Below, one piece after another: positions 1 through 9,024 of a stretch of DNA of 64,000 nucleotides; the stretch's first letter is position 1; the number at the start of each line of letters is the position of its first letter. This DNA is from Loktanella salsilacus (GTDB taxonomy: Bacteria; Pseudomonadota; Alphaproteobacteria; Rhodobacterales; Rhodobacteraceae): the NCBI RefSeq assembly GCF_900114485.1, contig NZ_FOTF01000003.1:124001-188000 (forward strand). The letters run 5' to 3'. Under the pieces are notes generated by a model. That model was given only the letters and a program-made list of their open reading frames with translations, was not told the origin of the DNA and searched no databases. Both the position numbers and the translations under genes were made by a program.

Positions 1-1386
1 CAGAAATTCTCGCGGCTTGGTGGTAAGATTCCTAAGGGTGCTTTGCTTGTCGGCCCTCCGGGTACGGGTAAGACCCTGCTGGCCCGGGCGATTGCGGGTG
101 AGGCTGGCGTGCCGTTTTTCACCATCTCTGGTTCCGACTTTGTCGAGATGTTCGTCGGTGTTGGTGCAAGCCGCGTGCGCGACATGTTCGAGCAGGCAAA
201 AAAGAACGCGCCTTGTATCGTATTTATCGACGAGATCGACGCTGTTGGTCGGTCGCGTGGCGCAGGCTATGGCGGCGGCAATGATGAGCGTGAACAGACT
301 CTGAACCAGTTGCTGGTTGAGATGGACGGTTTTGAGGCCAACGAAGGTATCATCATCATCGCGGCGACCAACCGTCCTGACGTTCTGGACCCTGCTCTGC
401 TGCGTCCAGGTCGCTTTGACCGTCAGGTGCAGGTGCCAAATCCAGACATTAAGGGCCGCGAGAAAATTCTCTCCGTCCATGCTCGGAAGGTGCCGCTGGG
501 TCCCGATGTTGACCTACGCATTATCGCACGCGGCACGCCCGGATTCTCGGGTGCCGACTTGGCGAACCTTGTGAACGAATCCGCACTGATGGCGGCGCGC
601 ATTGGGCGTCGGTTCGTGATGATGATCGACTTCGAGTCGGCCAAGGACAAAGTTATGATGGGCGCGGAACGCCGCAGCATGGTCATGACCGAGGACGAGA
701 AGAAGTTGACGGCCTATCATGAGGCTGGTCACGCGGTTGTTGGTCTGAACGTTCCGCAGCATGACCCGATCCACAAGGCGACAATCATCCCGCGTGGTCG
801 TGCGCTGGGTCTGGTGCTGTCATTGCCGGAGCGTGATCAGTTGAGCGTAAGCTACACGAAGTACACGTCGAAAATCGCGATGGCGATGGGCGGCCGTGTT
901 GCGGAGGAGCTGGTGTTCGGCAAGGATCAAGTCACCTCTGGCGCATCGTCCGACATCCAGCAAGTGTCAAAGATTGCCCGCGCCATGGTTACGCAGTTCG
1001 GCTATGCGGAAGAGCTTGGGTTCGTTGATTACGCGAACGAGCAAAGCTCTTATCTGGGGAATTACGGTGGTGGTACAAACCACTCTGCCGATACCCAGAA
1101 GATCATCGATGACAAAGTTAAGGCCATCGTTCAGGAAGGTTATGAAACCGCTAAGCGTATCCTGACAGAGAAGCGCGACGATCTGGAACGTTTGGCGCAG
1201 GGTTTGTTGGAATACGAAACCCTGACCGGTAACGAGATCGCACGCGTCATTGCTGGAGAAGTACTGAAGCGCGGTGAAGATCAGGACGATACGCCGCCCT
1301 CTGGTGGCAATGCGATCCCCACGGTTCCTAAGACCCGCAAGACGCCGCAAGCTGACGGCGGCCTGGAGCCGGAGCCTTCGGCTTAA
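1..1386 (+). CDS. ftsH: ATP-dependent zinc metalloprotease FtsH (5' truncated by window)
   Basis: Membrane-anchored AAA+ protease that degrades misfolded membrane proteins and short-lived regulators. The reading frame is open from base 1, so the N-terminal transmembrane part and the start lie outside the window; 461 codons remain. Visible are Walker A GPPGTGKT (nt 52-75), Walker B with FIDEID (near nt 225), the second region of homology with the arginines of [10 protein letters not shown], and the HEAGH zinc site (nt 718-732) of the M41 peptidase domain. The tail is a Pro/Thr/Gly-rich, poorly conserved stretch ending EPEPSA, as in other alphaproteobacterial FtsH. A factor-independent terminator follows directly, so the gene ends its transcription unit. 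Family assignment is certain. Confidence 0.98.
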   Translation, partial: QKFSRLGGKIPKGALLVGPPGTGKTLLARAIAGEAGVPFFTISGSDFVEMFVGVGASRVRDMFEQAKKNAPCIVFIDEIDAVGRSRGAGYGGGNDEREQTLNQLLVEMDGFEANEGIIIIAATNRPDVLDPALLRPGRFDRQVQVPNPDIKGREKILSVHARKVPLGPDVDLRIIARGTPGFSGADLANLVNESALMAARIGRRFVMMIDFESAKDKVMMGAERRSMVMTEDEKKLTAYHEAGHAVVGLNVPQHDPIHKATIIPRGRALGLVLSLPERDQLSVSYTKYTSKIAMAMGGRVAEELVFGKDQVTSGASSDIQQVSKIARAMVTQFGYAEELGFVDYANEQSSYLGNYGGGTNHSADTQKIIDDKVKAIVQEGYETAKRILTEKRDDLERLAQGLLEYETLTGNEIARVIAGEVLKRGEDQDDTPPSGGNAIPTVPKTRKTPQADGGLEPEPSA

Positions 1387-1406
1387 TCCTAACTTGATTT
1401 AAATAG

Positions 1407-1436
1407 AGCCCCGTGCTGAAAAGCGCGGGGTTTTTC
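1407..1436 (+). terminator. Factor-independent terminator after ftsH
   Basis: An 8-bp GC-rich stem (CCCCGTGC with GCGCGGGG, one G-T pair) around a TGAAAA loop is followed by TTTTTC. It lies 22 nt after the ftsH stop codon. Confidence 0.9.
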
Positions 1437-1452
1437 TTTGTGAAAGTATGCG

Positions 1453-2034
1453 ATGCCAGCGCTGATAAAAACGGAACACGTGGGTCGGATAACTTGGCTT
1501 GGCCGCGTCCCGCACCGCAATGCATCTGAGATTGTGGGGGAGCCGATTCAGTCAATGTCCTTGAACTTCGACGGGATGCCGGGCGAATTTCACGCAGGAT
1601 TAACGCGGCTGTCGTGTAGCCGGGTGACGACGCAGTATCCCAAGGGGACTGAAATTCGGAACGTGCGGCAGTTGAGCATTGTGAGCGCTGCCGAACTTGC
1701 GATCATCGCGAAGAAACTAGATTTGGACGAGATTGACCCAGCTTGGTTGGGTGCAAGCGTTGTGGTGGATGGCATTGAAGATTTCACGCATGTGCCGCCA
1801 TCAGCGCGCCTTCAGGGACCAGATGGCGTCACATTAACTGTCGATATGCTGAATCAGCCCTGCCATTTGGTGTCGAAGACGATTGAAGAAGCGCGACCCG
1901 GGCACGGTAAGGCTTTTAAAGCTGCTGCCAATGGTCTGCGCGGTGTGACTGCTTGGGTGGAACGGGCGGGAACGTTGACACTTGGTGATACTTTGGTTCT
2001 GCATGTCCCAGGCCAAAGGGCATGGCGCGGGTAA
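1453..2034 (+). CDS. MOSC domain-containing protein
   Basis: A 193-residue protein with the fold of MOSC (molybdenum cofactor sulfurase C-terminal) proteins, which carry or transfer sulfur on molybdenum-cofactor ligands. The evidence is the overall pattern: an N-terminal GRITWLGRVPHRN strand segment, a GMPGEFHAGLTRLSCSRV segment containing the only candidate sulfur-carrying cysteine of the N-terminal half, and the RNVRQLSIVSAAELAIIA stretch typical of the family. No signal peptide or other domain is visible. The start has only a weak GAAAG Shine-Dalgarno. It follows the ftsH terminator and is probably its own unit. The exact substrate cannot be assigned; a molybdenum-independent role is also possible. 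Confidence 0.8.
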   Translation: MPALIKTEHVGRITWLGRVPHRNASEIVGEPIQSMSLNFDGMPGEFHAGLTRLSCSRVTTQYPKGTEIRNVRQLSIVSAAELAIIAKKLDLDEIDPAWLGASVVVDGIEDFTHVPPSARLQGPDGVTLTVDMLNQPCHLVSKTIEEARPGHGKAFKAAANGLRGVTAWVERAGTLTLGDTLVLHVPGQRAWRG

Positions 2035-2106
2035 TTCTTTGGTCGCGACACGATCTGCGAGCGGAGACCATATTCCTTTGCGGGGCGGGCCAGTGTAGGT
2101 GAGTAG

Positions 2107-2222
2107 CGCGCGCCGCGGCTGCGCGTGAATGACGATTTAGGGATTGAACGATGTGCGACGCTGCCCGGGTGTGCCACCCGAAGGCGCCCCGCACAGCGTC
2201 CTGCGATGGAAAGGCAGCATCA
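2107..2222 (+). promoter_or_regulatory. Structured 5' leader of folD (candidate regulatory RNA)
   Basis: Upstream of folD, a closing stem GACGCTG (2157-2163) with CAGCGTC (2194-2200) encloses an inner hairpin CGGGTG/CACCCG (2166-2171, 2175-2180) with a three-base loop. An unpaired 3' arm (2181-2193) contains GGCGCC. An alternative pairing GTGCG (2153-2157) with CGCAC (2190-2194) would exclude the closing stem. The element ends 22 nt before the folD ATG. The pairing is seen in the sequence; a regulatory role is inference, and I could not match it to a known riboswitch class. Confidence 0.4.
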
Positions 2223-3101
2223 ATGACAGCCACGATTATCGACGGAAAGGCCTTTGCTGGCCGGGTTCGGGAAAAAGTCGCAGCGCATGTCGCGCGGCTG
2301 AAAGAGGAGCACGGGATTACGCCTGGTTTGGCTGTCGTGCTGGTCGGCGATGATCCAGCATCAGAGGTTTATGTCCGCTCTAAGGGCAAAATGACGAAGG
2401 CTGTCGGCATGCTGTCGCTGGAATACCGCCTGCAGGCGGATGCGGCGCAGGATGAGGTCATGCGCGTTGTTGCAGAGTTGAATGCCAATCCTGAAGTGCA
2501 TGGCATTCTGGTCCAACTGCCGTTGCCGCGGCACATGGACGAGGCAGAGGTTCTTGCGGCGATTGATCCAGCGAAGGATGTGGACGGGTTCCATATTTCG
2601 AACGTTGGTCTGTTAGGTACGGGCCAGCGGGCGATGGTGCCCTGTACGCCGCTGGGCTGTCTGATGATGCTGCGCGATCATCATGGTGACCTGACAGGCA
2701 TGGATGCGGTCGTTATCGGGCGTAGCAATATTGTCGGAAAACCGATGGCCCAATTGCTCTTGGGCGAGAGCTGCACGGTGACGATTGCGCATTCACGAAC
2801 GCGCAATCTAGCTGACGTGGTGCGCCGTGCGGACATCGTCGTGGCAGCGGTGGGGCGACCCAAGATGGTGCCGGGCGATTGGATCAAGCCGGGGGCGACC
2901 GTGATCGACGTGGGTATCAACCGGACCGAGGATGGTTTGGTCGGCGACGTCGATTTCGCGTCGGCGGTAGAGGTCGCTGGCGCGATAACGCCGGTGCCGG
3001 GCGGCGTTGGCCCGATGACCATTGCCTGCCTGTTGGCAAACACGGTTACGGCCTGCTGCCGCGCAAACGATTTGGCCGAGCCGGATGGGCTGACGGTTTA
3101 A
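2223..3101 (+). CDS. folD: Bifunctional methylenetetrahydrofolate dehydrogenase / methenyltetrahydrofolate cyclohydrolase
   Basis: Interconverts 5,10-methylene-, 5,10-methenyl- and 10-formyl-tetrahydrofolate with NADP in the cytosol, feeding purine and formyl-Met synthesis. The protein has 292 residues, close to the 288 of E. coli FolD. The catalytic Tyr50-x3-Lys54 of the YVRSK motif sits at the same numbering, followed by the VQLPLP segment and the dinucleotide site [11 protein letters not shown]; the C-terminus has the PGGVGPMT signature. The frame is open upstream to 2151, but the ATG at 2223 gives the conserved N-terminus MTATIIDGK, so the earlier codons are leader. The last 56 bp overlap, tail to tail, the end of pdeM on the other strand. 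Confidence 0.97.
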   Translation: MTATIIDGKAFAGRVREKVAAHVARLKEEHGITPGLAVVLVGDDPASEVYVRSKGKMTKAVGMLSLEYRLQADAAQDEVMRVVAELNANPEVHGILVQLPLPRHMDEAEVLAAIDPAKDVDGFHISNVGLLGTGQRAMVPCTPLGCLMMLRDHHGDLTGMDAVVIGRSNIVGKPMAQLLLGESCTVTIAHSRTRNLADVVRRADIVVAAVGRPKMVPGDWIKPGATVIDVGINRTEDGLVGDVDFASAVEVAGAITPVPGGVGPMTIACLLANTVTACCRANDLAEPDGLTV

Positions 3102-3744
3102 CTGGAACGCAGATTGCGCGATGGCCGGTTAAAATAGCGATAACTGATCCGCTAAAAAGGCGGGTCAGCACCGGGTCCGTTGCGCGCAATCCGCCCGTGT
3201 ATGCGCCATAGGCCGGCAAGATCAGGCGTTTAGCATCGGTTAAAAAGCATGAGCGCGCATTGCCTGCGCCAGGAATCGCGTACTTGGGGTGATAGTGGCC
3301 GGATATCTCGAGCTGGGTGTCGCTTGCGATATGGCGAAAGGTCAGGCCGCCGTCCTGATGGATTGAAAGGTGTGTTCCGCCCAATGCCAAGGGACCCGGA
3401 TCGTGATTCCCTTCGAGCCAGAGCCACTGACGCCCGGCCTGAAGGCTGGTCAGGGTTGTGTCATCCGCGTCTGACAGGCTGTCCGCAGCCATAAGATCGT
3501 CGAAACTGTCGCCAAGGCAAAGTACGGTTTTTGGGTCGGTCACGGCAATGTCGTGGCTCAATTTCGCCAAGGTTTCTTGGGTCTCATAGGGCGGCAACAT
3601 GACACCGGACCGCCGCGCAATGCGGTCGGATTTACCAAGATGCAGGTCGGAGACGCAAAGCAACTGCCGATCGCCCCACCATAAAGCACCAGAGGGCAGG
3701 GCGGTCAGCCGGTGTTCACCAAATGTAAAGCTATGTGCGTTCAT
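3046..3744 (-). CDS. pdeM: Ligase-associated DNA damage response metallophosphoesterase PdeM
   Basis: A calcineurin-type phosphoesterase of the PdeM family, which in many bacteria is encoded with an Lhr-type helicase, an exonuclease-like protein and an ATP-dependent DNA ligase and is thought to act in DNA repair. The 232 residues carry all metal-binding blocks: SDLHLGK (Asp33, His35), LGDSFDD (from 78), GNHDPG (112-117) and GHYHP (149-153). It lies 38 nt downstream of the helicase gene and is presumably co-transcribed with it. The C-terminal tail past about residue 215 is basic and variable, and its coding region overlaps the end of folD. No ligase gene is in the window. Confidence 0.9.
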   Translation of the reverse strand: MNAHSFTFGEHRLTALPSGALWWGDRQLLCVSDLHLGKSDRIARRSGVMLPPYETQETLAKLSHDIAVTDPKTVLCLGDSFDDLMAADSLSDADDTTLTSLQAGRQWLWLEGNHDPGPLALGGTHLSIHQDGGLTFRHIASDTQLEISGHYHPKYAIPGAGNARSCFLTDAKRLILPAYGAYTGGLRATDPVLTRLFSGSVIAILTGHRAICVPVKPSAHPARPNRLRGSRP

Positions 3745-3782
3745 ACTTTGTTCTAGAGCGTATTGAGGCGAAGGTGCAAGGA

Positions 3783-6182
3783 TCAGAGTGCAGATAGACC
3801 AGCCTCGTCCATTAAGCGGGCGGCCATCTCCTCCATCAGGCGTTCGCGGCCTGCGCCTACGACGGGTACGCGGCCGGGTTCAAGGAGCATAGGTGCTGCA
3901 AGCGGGCTCACGCGGGGTAGGATGACGTGATCGACGCGGCCAGACGTGCGGGTCAGCATCTCTTCGATGCGGCCGAAATCGACGATGCCGCGCAGGGCCT
4001 CTTCTTTGGTGACCTGCATAATAAGATGGTCCGGGTCGTATTTGGCGAGGGTGTCATAAAGGATGTCGGACGAAAACGTTGCTTGGCGGCCTGATTTACG
4101 TGCCTGCGGTAGGTTGCGCTGGATGAGGCCAGCGATGGTGGCCGATGCACGAAAGGTGCGTTTCATGACGGCGTTGCCGGCAAGCCAATCGGCGAAGCCA
4201 TCGTGCAGCGCGTCAGGGTTGAATAGCGAAGCGGGGTCATCGACAGGGGTTAATCCCCAGACAAGTGTCGCATAGTCGGTCGAGACAAAGCCAAGGGGAT
4301 TGAGGTCAAGCTCCTCCATCCGTTTGGTCAGAAGAAGGCCAAGGGTTTGCTGAGCATTGCGGCCTGCAAATCCGTAGAAACAGGTATGCGCGCGGCCATC
4401 GTGCGGAAAGGATTCGACAAGGATGCGGTCGGCTTGCGGAAGCTTTGACCATTCTCGTTGCAGGTGAAGCCATTCGGCGGTGTGCATCGGCAGCTCTGGC
4501 CAATCGTCTTCACGGAACATACGCAAGATGCGTTGGGATAACTGAGTGGAGGTTGCGAATTTCGTGCCCATGAATGTGGCGATCTTGGGTGTCTTATCAG
4601 CGCGGCGGGTGACCTCGACCGACATGTCTTTAAGGGATTCGTAGCGGACGATTTGGCCGCCGATCAAAAAGGTATCACCGGGGGTCAGGGTAGCGGCAAA
4701 GGATTCCTCGATCTCGCCCAACGGTTTAAATCCGCCGCGCAGGCGAACTTTAAGGGTGTCGGTGTCCTGAATTGTGCCAATGTTCATGCGCAGATCGCGT
4801 GTAGCGCGGGGATCGCGCAGGTGCCAAAGGCCATCACGCAGATGAAGTCGCTTCCAGCGATCATAGGCGCGCAGGGCGTAGCCACCGGTAGCACAGAAGT
4901 CGAGGCAGGCGTCGAAATCGGCGCGAGCCAGGGTGCTGTAGGCGCCGACGGTGCGGACTTGCTGATAGAGGTCGTCTGCCGAGAACGGTCCAGCGCAGGC
5001 GCGGATCAGGATGTGTTGGCATAGAACGTCGCGTGGACCGGGGCCGGGGGGATCGCCGTCGAGTTCATGGTCGCGGGCGGCTTGCAGGGCGGCAACGCAT
5101 TCGACGACTTCAAACCGGTTCGCCGGAACCAGCAGCGCCTTGGACGGGGCGTTATAGCGGTGGTTTGCGCGGCCGATACGCTGGATCAGGCGTTTAACGT
5201 TTTTGGGGGCACCGACTTGGATCACCAGATCAACGTCGCCCCAGTCGATGCCAAGGTCGAGGCTGCCAGTGCAGACGATGGCGCGCAGTGTGCCGGCGAC
5301 CATCGCGGCCTCGACTCTTTGTCGTTGATCCCGGTCTAGGCTGCCGTGGTGAATGCCGATTGGCAGATCAGTGTCATTCGCGAGCCAGAGGTTGTGAAAG
5401 AAGATCTCGGCCTGCGCCCGCGTGTTGTGGAAAATGAGCGTGGTTTTGTGTTGTTTGACCTGCTCTAGGACAGCCGGAATTGCATATTTGGCCCCGCCAC
5501 CAGCCCAGGGGGGTCGTTCCTCGGTCACCAGCATGGAGATGTCAGGGTCGGGACCGGGATCGGCGTAGAGAATTTCGCAGGGGTCAGGATGGCAGGCGAG
5601 GCCGCTGGCAATCCGGGCGGGGTTTTCGACGGTGGCAGAGAGGCCGACGCGGCGCAGACCGGGGGCCATGGCTTGCACGCGGGACAGGGCTAGCATGAGC
5701 TGATCGCCACGTTTCGATTCCGCGAGCGCGTGAATTTCGTCAACGATGACGCGCTGTACACCGGCAAACATGCGGGGCGCGTCCTCGTACGAGGTCAGAA
5801 GGGCAAGGCTTTCAGGCGTGGTCAGTAAAATATGCGGGGGATCGGCGCGCTGGCGCTTTTTCTGGGTGGCGCTGGTATCGCCAGTTCGATCCTCGATCCG
5901 GATCGGCAGGCCCATGTCAGTGACCGGAGTGGTCAGATTGCGTTTGATATCGGCAGCCAGCGCCTTGAGCGGCGAGACATACAGCGTGTGAAGCCCTTTA
6001 TGTTGGCCATCTGCGAGTTCGGCCAGCGTTGGCAGAAAGCCCGCGAGCGTTTTGCCGCCGCCCGTCGGTGCAATCAGCAACAGCGCAGGGGCATCGGCCC
6101 GGTCCAGCATGTCCTGCTGATGGGGATGGATGGACCAGCCCCGCGCGGTGAACCAATCGTGAATAATAGGGGGCAATTCCAT
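3783..6182 (-). CDS. Ligase-associated Lhr-type DEXH-box DNA helicase
   Basis: A superfamily 2 helicase of the short Lhr group (799 residues), predicted to translocate on single-stranded DNA and unwind DNA or RNA-DNA duplexes during repair. Motif I is APTGGGKT (38-45), motif II is DEIH (148-151) and motif III is LSAT. Motif VI appears in the stretch LIQRIGRANHR, followed by the winged-helix and Lhr-core beta region. Its partner pdeM lies directly downstream. The gene begins 39 nt after the stop of the AAA+ ATPase on the same strand, so read-through from the Tad locus is possible. Family assignment is strong; the physiological substrate is unknown. Confidence 0.93.
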   Translation of the reverse strand: MELPPIIHDWFTARGWSIHPHQQDMLDRADAPALLLIAPTGGGKTLAGFLPTLAELADGQHKGLHTLYVSPLKALAADIKRNLTTPVTDMGLPIRIEDRTGDTSATQKKRQRADPPHILLTTPESLALLTSYEDAPRMFAGVQRVIVDEIHALAESKRGDQLMLALSRVQAMAPGLRRVGLSATVENPARIASGLACHPDPCEILYADPGPDPDISMLVTEERPPWAGGGAKYAIPAVLEQVKQHKTTLIFHNTRAQAEIFFHNLWLANDTDLPIGIHHGSLDRDQRQRVEAAMVAGTLRAIVCTGSLDLGIDWGDVDLVIQVGAPKNVKRLIQRIGRANHRYNAPSKALLVPANRFEVVECVAALQAARDHELDGDPPGPGPRDVLCQHILIRACAGPFSADDLYQQVRTVGAYSTLARADFDACLDFCATGGYALRAYDRWKRLHLRDGLWHLRDPRATRDLRMNIGTIQDTDTLKVRLRGGFKPLGEIEESFAATLTPGDTFLIGGQIVRYESLKDMSVEVTRRADKTPKIATFMGTKFATSTQLSQRILRMFREDDWPELPMHTAEWLHLQREWSKLPQADRILVESFPHDGRAHTCFYGFAGRNAQQTLGLLLTKRMEELDLNPLGFVSTDYATLVWGLTPVDDPASLFNPDALHDGFADWLAGNAVMKRTFRASATIAGLIQRNLPQARKSGRQATFSSDILYDTLAKYDPDHLIMQVTKEEALRGIVDFGRIEEMLTRTSGRVDHVILPRVSPLAAPMLLEPGRVPVVGAGRERLMEEMAARLMDEAGLSAL

Positions 6183-6221
6183 CCCCCTGATGTGTGGCGG
6201 CAGGTGCCTTTGGTCAAGCGA

Positions 6222-7526
6222 TCAGCGGACGATCTCTTCTTCTTTGACGAACATGTTGGCCCAGGCGCGGTCAATCATGTCGGGATTCATTTGATATGGG
6301 ATCCCCTCAAACTCGCAGATCGAAATCATCTGATCGATCAGGAAGATCGGTTGGTAGTTGGCATAGACGTTGTCGATCTGCGGGTAGAGGTTGTTGAGCA
6401 GGTGAACCAACGTGCGTTCGTCCAGCGGCATCTTTTTCTTGCGTGCAACAAGAGCGAAGATTTTCAGGAAGTCGGCCTGCGAGGGTCCATCAATTTTGAT
6501 CTTGAAGAAGATACGGCGCAGGGCCGCTTGGTCAAAGATCGCATTGGGGTGAAAGTTCGTGGAAAAGATGACGAGGGTGTCAAATGGCACCTCGAACTTT
6601 TCACCCGATTGCAGGGCAAGAATATCTTTGGACTCTTCCAGCGGAACGATCCAGCGGTTGACCAGCGACTGTGGCGGCTCTGCCTGACGGCCAAGGTCGT
6701 CCACGATAAAGATGCCCCCCGTCGATTTCATCTGCAGCGGGGCCTGATAGGTCCGTGCAACCGGGTTGTAGACAAGGTCGAGCATCGAGAGCGACAGTTC
6801 GCCCCCGGTGATCACGGTCGGGCGTTCGCAGCGAACATAGCGGGTATCGAACCGACCTGTCGTGCGGCGCAGGGAATTGGGGTCCTGTTCGTCGTCATCG
6901 GCGCTGGAGTGCACGATCGGATCGTAGACGGTGATGACCTGACCGGAGTATTCGATGGCGCGGGGCACATAGATTTTGTCCCCCAGAGCGTCGCGAATAC
7001 CGTTTGAAATTGAAGACTTACCATTGCCCGGCGGGCCATACATCAGGATGGATCGCCCAGAACTGACAGCAGGGCCAAGGTTGGAAATAAGGGCGGGGGG
7101 CAGGATGAGGTGCCCCATCGCGGTAGTCAGTTGGTCGCGTGTAATCTGGATGTTGCGGATCGACTGACGCTTGATCTGTTCGCGGTAGATGTCCAGCGGC
7201 ACGGGCATTGCACCGTAATATTCCGACTGTTTCAGCGCATCATTGGCCCGGTTACGGCCTGCGTCGGTCAGCTGATAGCCCATTTCAGAGCTGCCAGAGG
7301 ACGACATGCTGCCCGTCGCCTCGAGTAAGAGCTGGCCGCGGGCCAGATCGACCAATTCCTGCGTGACATTGACAGGCAGACAGACGGCGCGCGCAAGCTG
7401 CGTGACCATTGTCAGGTTCATGCGGAACATGGTTTTCACCAATATGTCGCGCATCATTGGCAGGGGCAGAGCCATACCTTCCAAAGAGCGCGGGCTTGGC
7501 GGGGCCATGACCCCAGTGTTTTGCAT
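6222..7526 (-). CDS. AAA+ ATPase of unknown function at the end of the Tad locus
   Basis: A 434-residue protein with a central AAA+ module. Walker A is GPPGNGKS (about 164-171), Walker B is FIVDDLG (about 273-279), sensor 1 is VIFSTN (about 319-324) and an arginine-finger segment ALRRIFFKI follows. Residues 60-100 (GYQLTDAGRNRA) resemble a winged-helix element. An ATG at 7526 is preferred over a TTG two codons upstream; an ATG at 7508 is also possible. It is the last gene of the same-strand Tad cluster, 127 nt after tadV, and precedes the Lhr helicase. I do not recognise a characterised homolog. Position suggests a pilus-related remodelling or regulatory ATPase, but this is inference. Confidence 0.85.
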   Translation of the reverse strand: MQNTGVMAPPSPRSLEGMALPLPMMRDILVKTMFRMNLTMVTQLARAVCLPVNVTQELVDLARGQLLLEATGSMSSSGSSEMGYQLTDAGRNRANDALKQSEYYGAMPVPLDIYREQIKRQSIRNIQITRDQLTTAMGHLILPPALISNLGPAVSSGRSILMYGPPGNGKSSISNGIRDALGDKIYVPRAIEYSGQVITVYDPIVHSSADDDEQDPNSLRRTTGRFDTRYVRCERPTVITGGELSLSMLDLVYNPVARTYQAPLQMKSTGGIFIVDDLGRQAEPPQSLVNRWIVPLEESKDILALQSGEKFEVPFDTLVIFSTNFHPNAIFDQAALRRIFFKIKIDGPSQADFLKIFALVARKKKMPLDERTLVHLLNNLYPQIDNVYANYQPIFLIDQMISICEFEGIPYQMNPDMIDRAWANMFVKEEEIVR

Positions 7527-7653
7527 GTTCAAATGATCGACCCCATCAAAGCAACGCGGGGCGGACCCCCGGTGTTGCCTCTGTATGGTGTCGATTTATG
7601 GCTAAAACATGGACAAACGGTTTCACTGCAGCGGCATTTACGGCCGCCGTGGG

Positions 7654-8148
7654 TCAATATCCGCGGTAAATGACCAGTCCGAGGTAGGCGAGCAGGGTCA
7701 TTGCCAAGGGAAGGCCCATAGGAAAGCGGCGCCCTGACGTCCAGCTGGCCCAGTCCGGTGCGAGGCGGCGCAGAGGCGTCATGCGCGCGATGCGGTGGAT
7801 AGCCCAGCCGCCCAGCAGGCACAGCGAAAACAGGTAAAGCAACGGGGCAATGTCACCTGTCGCGATCATTGGCGCGGCGGCGGCGGCGAATTTCGCATCA
7901 CCCGCGCCGACTGCGCCAACGGCGTTCAGGGCAATGCCGATGATCAACACGACGATCATGTGCACATAGCCCCAAAGATAAGCCTCGAGCGGGAGGGCGA
8001 AGTAGCCTAGGACCACGTAGCCTGCAAAAAGCGTCATGACGGCGGCGTTGGTGATCTTCATACGCGATAAATCGGTATAGGCGACCCAGAGGCCGACCGG
8101 GATTGCAACGATCATGAACCACCAAGCGGCTGTAGCGGACAATACCAT
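7654..8148 (-). CDS. tadV: Prepilin peptidase TadV/CpaA (A24 family)
   Basis: Inner-membrane aspartic peptidase that cleaves the leader of Flp pilins before assembly. The 164 residues form a hydrophobic protein with about five to six membrane segments. It has the two catalytic aspartates of the A24 family: one in YTDLSRMKITN (near residue 26) and one in the GAGDAKF motif (near 84). It lacks the large N-terminal methylase domain of classical PilD, as expected for the TadV group. It starts 3 nt after the stop of the upstream TPR lipoprotein gene and is part of the Tad operon; the substrates are presumably the two small pilins at 17.8-18.3 kb. Confidence 0.92.
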   Translation of the reverse strand: MVLSATAAWWFMIVAIPVGLWVAYTDLSRMKITNAAVMTLFAGYVVLGYFALPLEAYLWGYVHMIVVLIIGIALNAVGAVGAGDAKFAAAAAPMIATGDIAPLLYLFSLCLLGGWAIHRIARMTPLRRLAPDWASWTSGRRFPMGLPLAMTLLAYLGLVIYRGY

Positions 8149-8151
8149 GTG

Positions 8152-8997
8152 TTAAACCGCTTCCAGGGCGCGCAAGGCGCGGGTGGCTTCTTCGAAGTGC
8201 TGCGGGTGCGTGTCGATGGCTTCACGCAAAAGGCCCTTGCCCGTGGTCACGTCGTTTTGCTTAATCGCGGTCAGCGCCATGGTGTAAAGCAGCTGTGCGC
8301 GTTCAATTTGGGTCATTGGCACGACCGGCAGATCGTATTTTCGCTGCGCGCCGCGTGCCAAGATCAAGTTGTTCTTGGCGGTGAACATTGTGCTGTCTTG
8401 GCGCAGGGCGTCGGTGAACAGACGCTCTGCCCCTGGATAATCGCCGCGTGTCAGCTTGGAGTAACCCCAGTTATTCATGGTGTTAGCGGGCGTCGACGTG
8501 AGGCCGACGGCGGTTTGGTAAAAGCTATCAGCCTTGGACCACTGTTGTTTGCTGTCGGCGATCATCGCCTCTAGCCGGTAGCGATCAAAGGTTTCGTGGG
8601 TCGGCGGGATGGCATTCAGCGTAGCTGCTGCATCGTCCCAGCTATTTGCGCGAATTTGGGCTTCGGCCATTTCGACCCGGTCATCAAGGTTGGAGTCGGG
8701 GTGCGCAATGACAAGCTTCCAAGTCGTCACGCCCTCGTCTGCGCGGCCTGCACGGACCAATGACTTGGCAAGTCCGCGCTGCAAATCGATCCGGTCCGGA
8801 TTGCCGGCCAAGGCACCGTTGAAATATTTTACGGCCTCTTCGGGATCGCCAACCGTAAGCATGACGTCGTTCAGGCTCGCGCTTTCGATCGAGTTGAGGT
8901 CCTGCATAGCGCGCTGCACTTCGGCATCGCCGTTACGTGTGCCGCAAGCGGACAAGGCCAGCGTTCCGGCCAGACATAGAATAACGGTATGGCGCAT
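8152..8997 (-). CDS. TPR lipoprotein, TadD-like (second copy)
   Basis: A 281-residue secreted protein. The N-terminus MRHTVILCLAGTLALSACG is a type II signal peptide with lipobox LSAC, so the mature protein should be lipid-anchored, probably in the outer membrane. The rest is helical with tetratricopeptide repeats, clearest around WGYSKLTRGDYPGAERLFTDAL. TadD-like TPR lipoproteins are thought to act as pilotins helping the Tad secretin assemble. It follows a shorter TPR lipoprotein gene by 27 nt and precedes tadV by 3 nt. The two TPR genes differ in length and sequence, so they are not a recent duplication. Its exact role is not defined. Confidence 0.85.
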   Translation of the reverse strand: MRHTVILCLAGTLALSACGTRNGDAEVQRAMQDLNSIESASLNDVMLTVGDPEEAVKYFNGALAGNPDRIDLQRGLAKSLVRAGRADEGVTTWKLVIAHPDSNLDDRVEMAEAQIRANSWDDAAATLNAIPPTHETFDRYRLEAMIADSKQQWSKADSFYQTAVGLTSTPANTMNNWGYSKLTRGDYPGAERLFTDALRQDSTMFTAKNNLILARGAQRKYDLPVVPMTQIERAQLLYTMALTAIKQNDVTTGKGLLREAIDTHPQHFEEATRALRALEAV

Positions 8998-9024
8998 TTT
9001 TATGCGTCCTTTCCTGCTGCTACC

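Noticed and set aside
5832-7007. A 391-codon plus-strand frame across the helicase and AAA+ genes
   Set aside because: It runs antisense across two firmly identified genes and their gap and has no recognisable motif.
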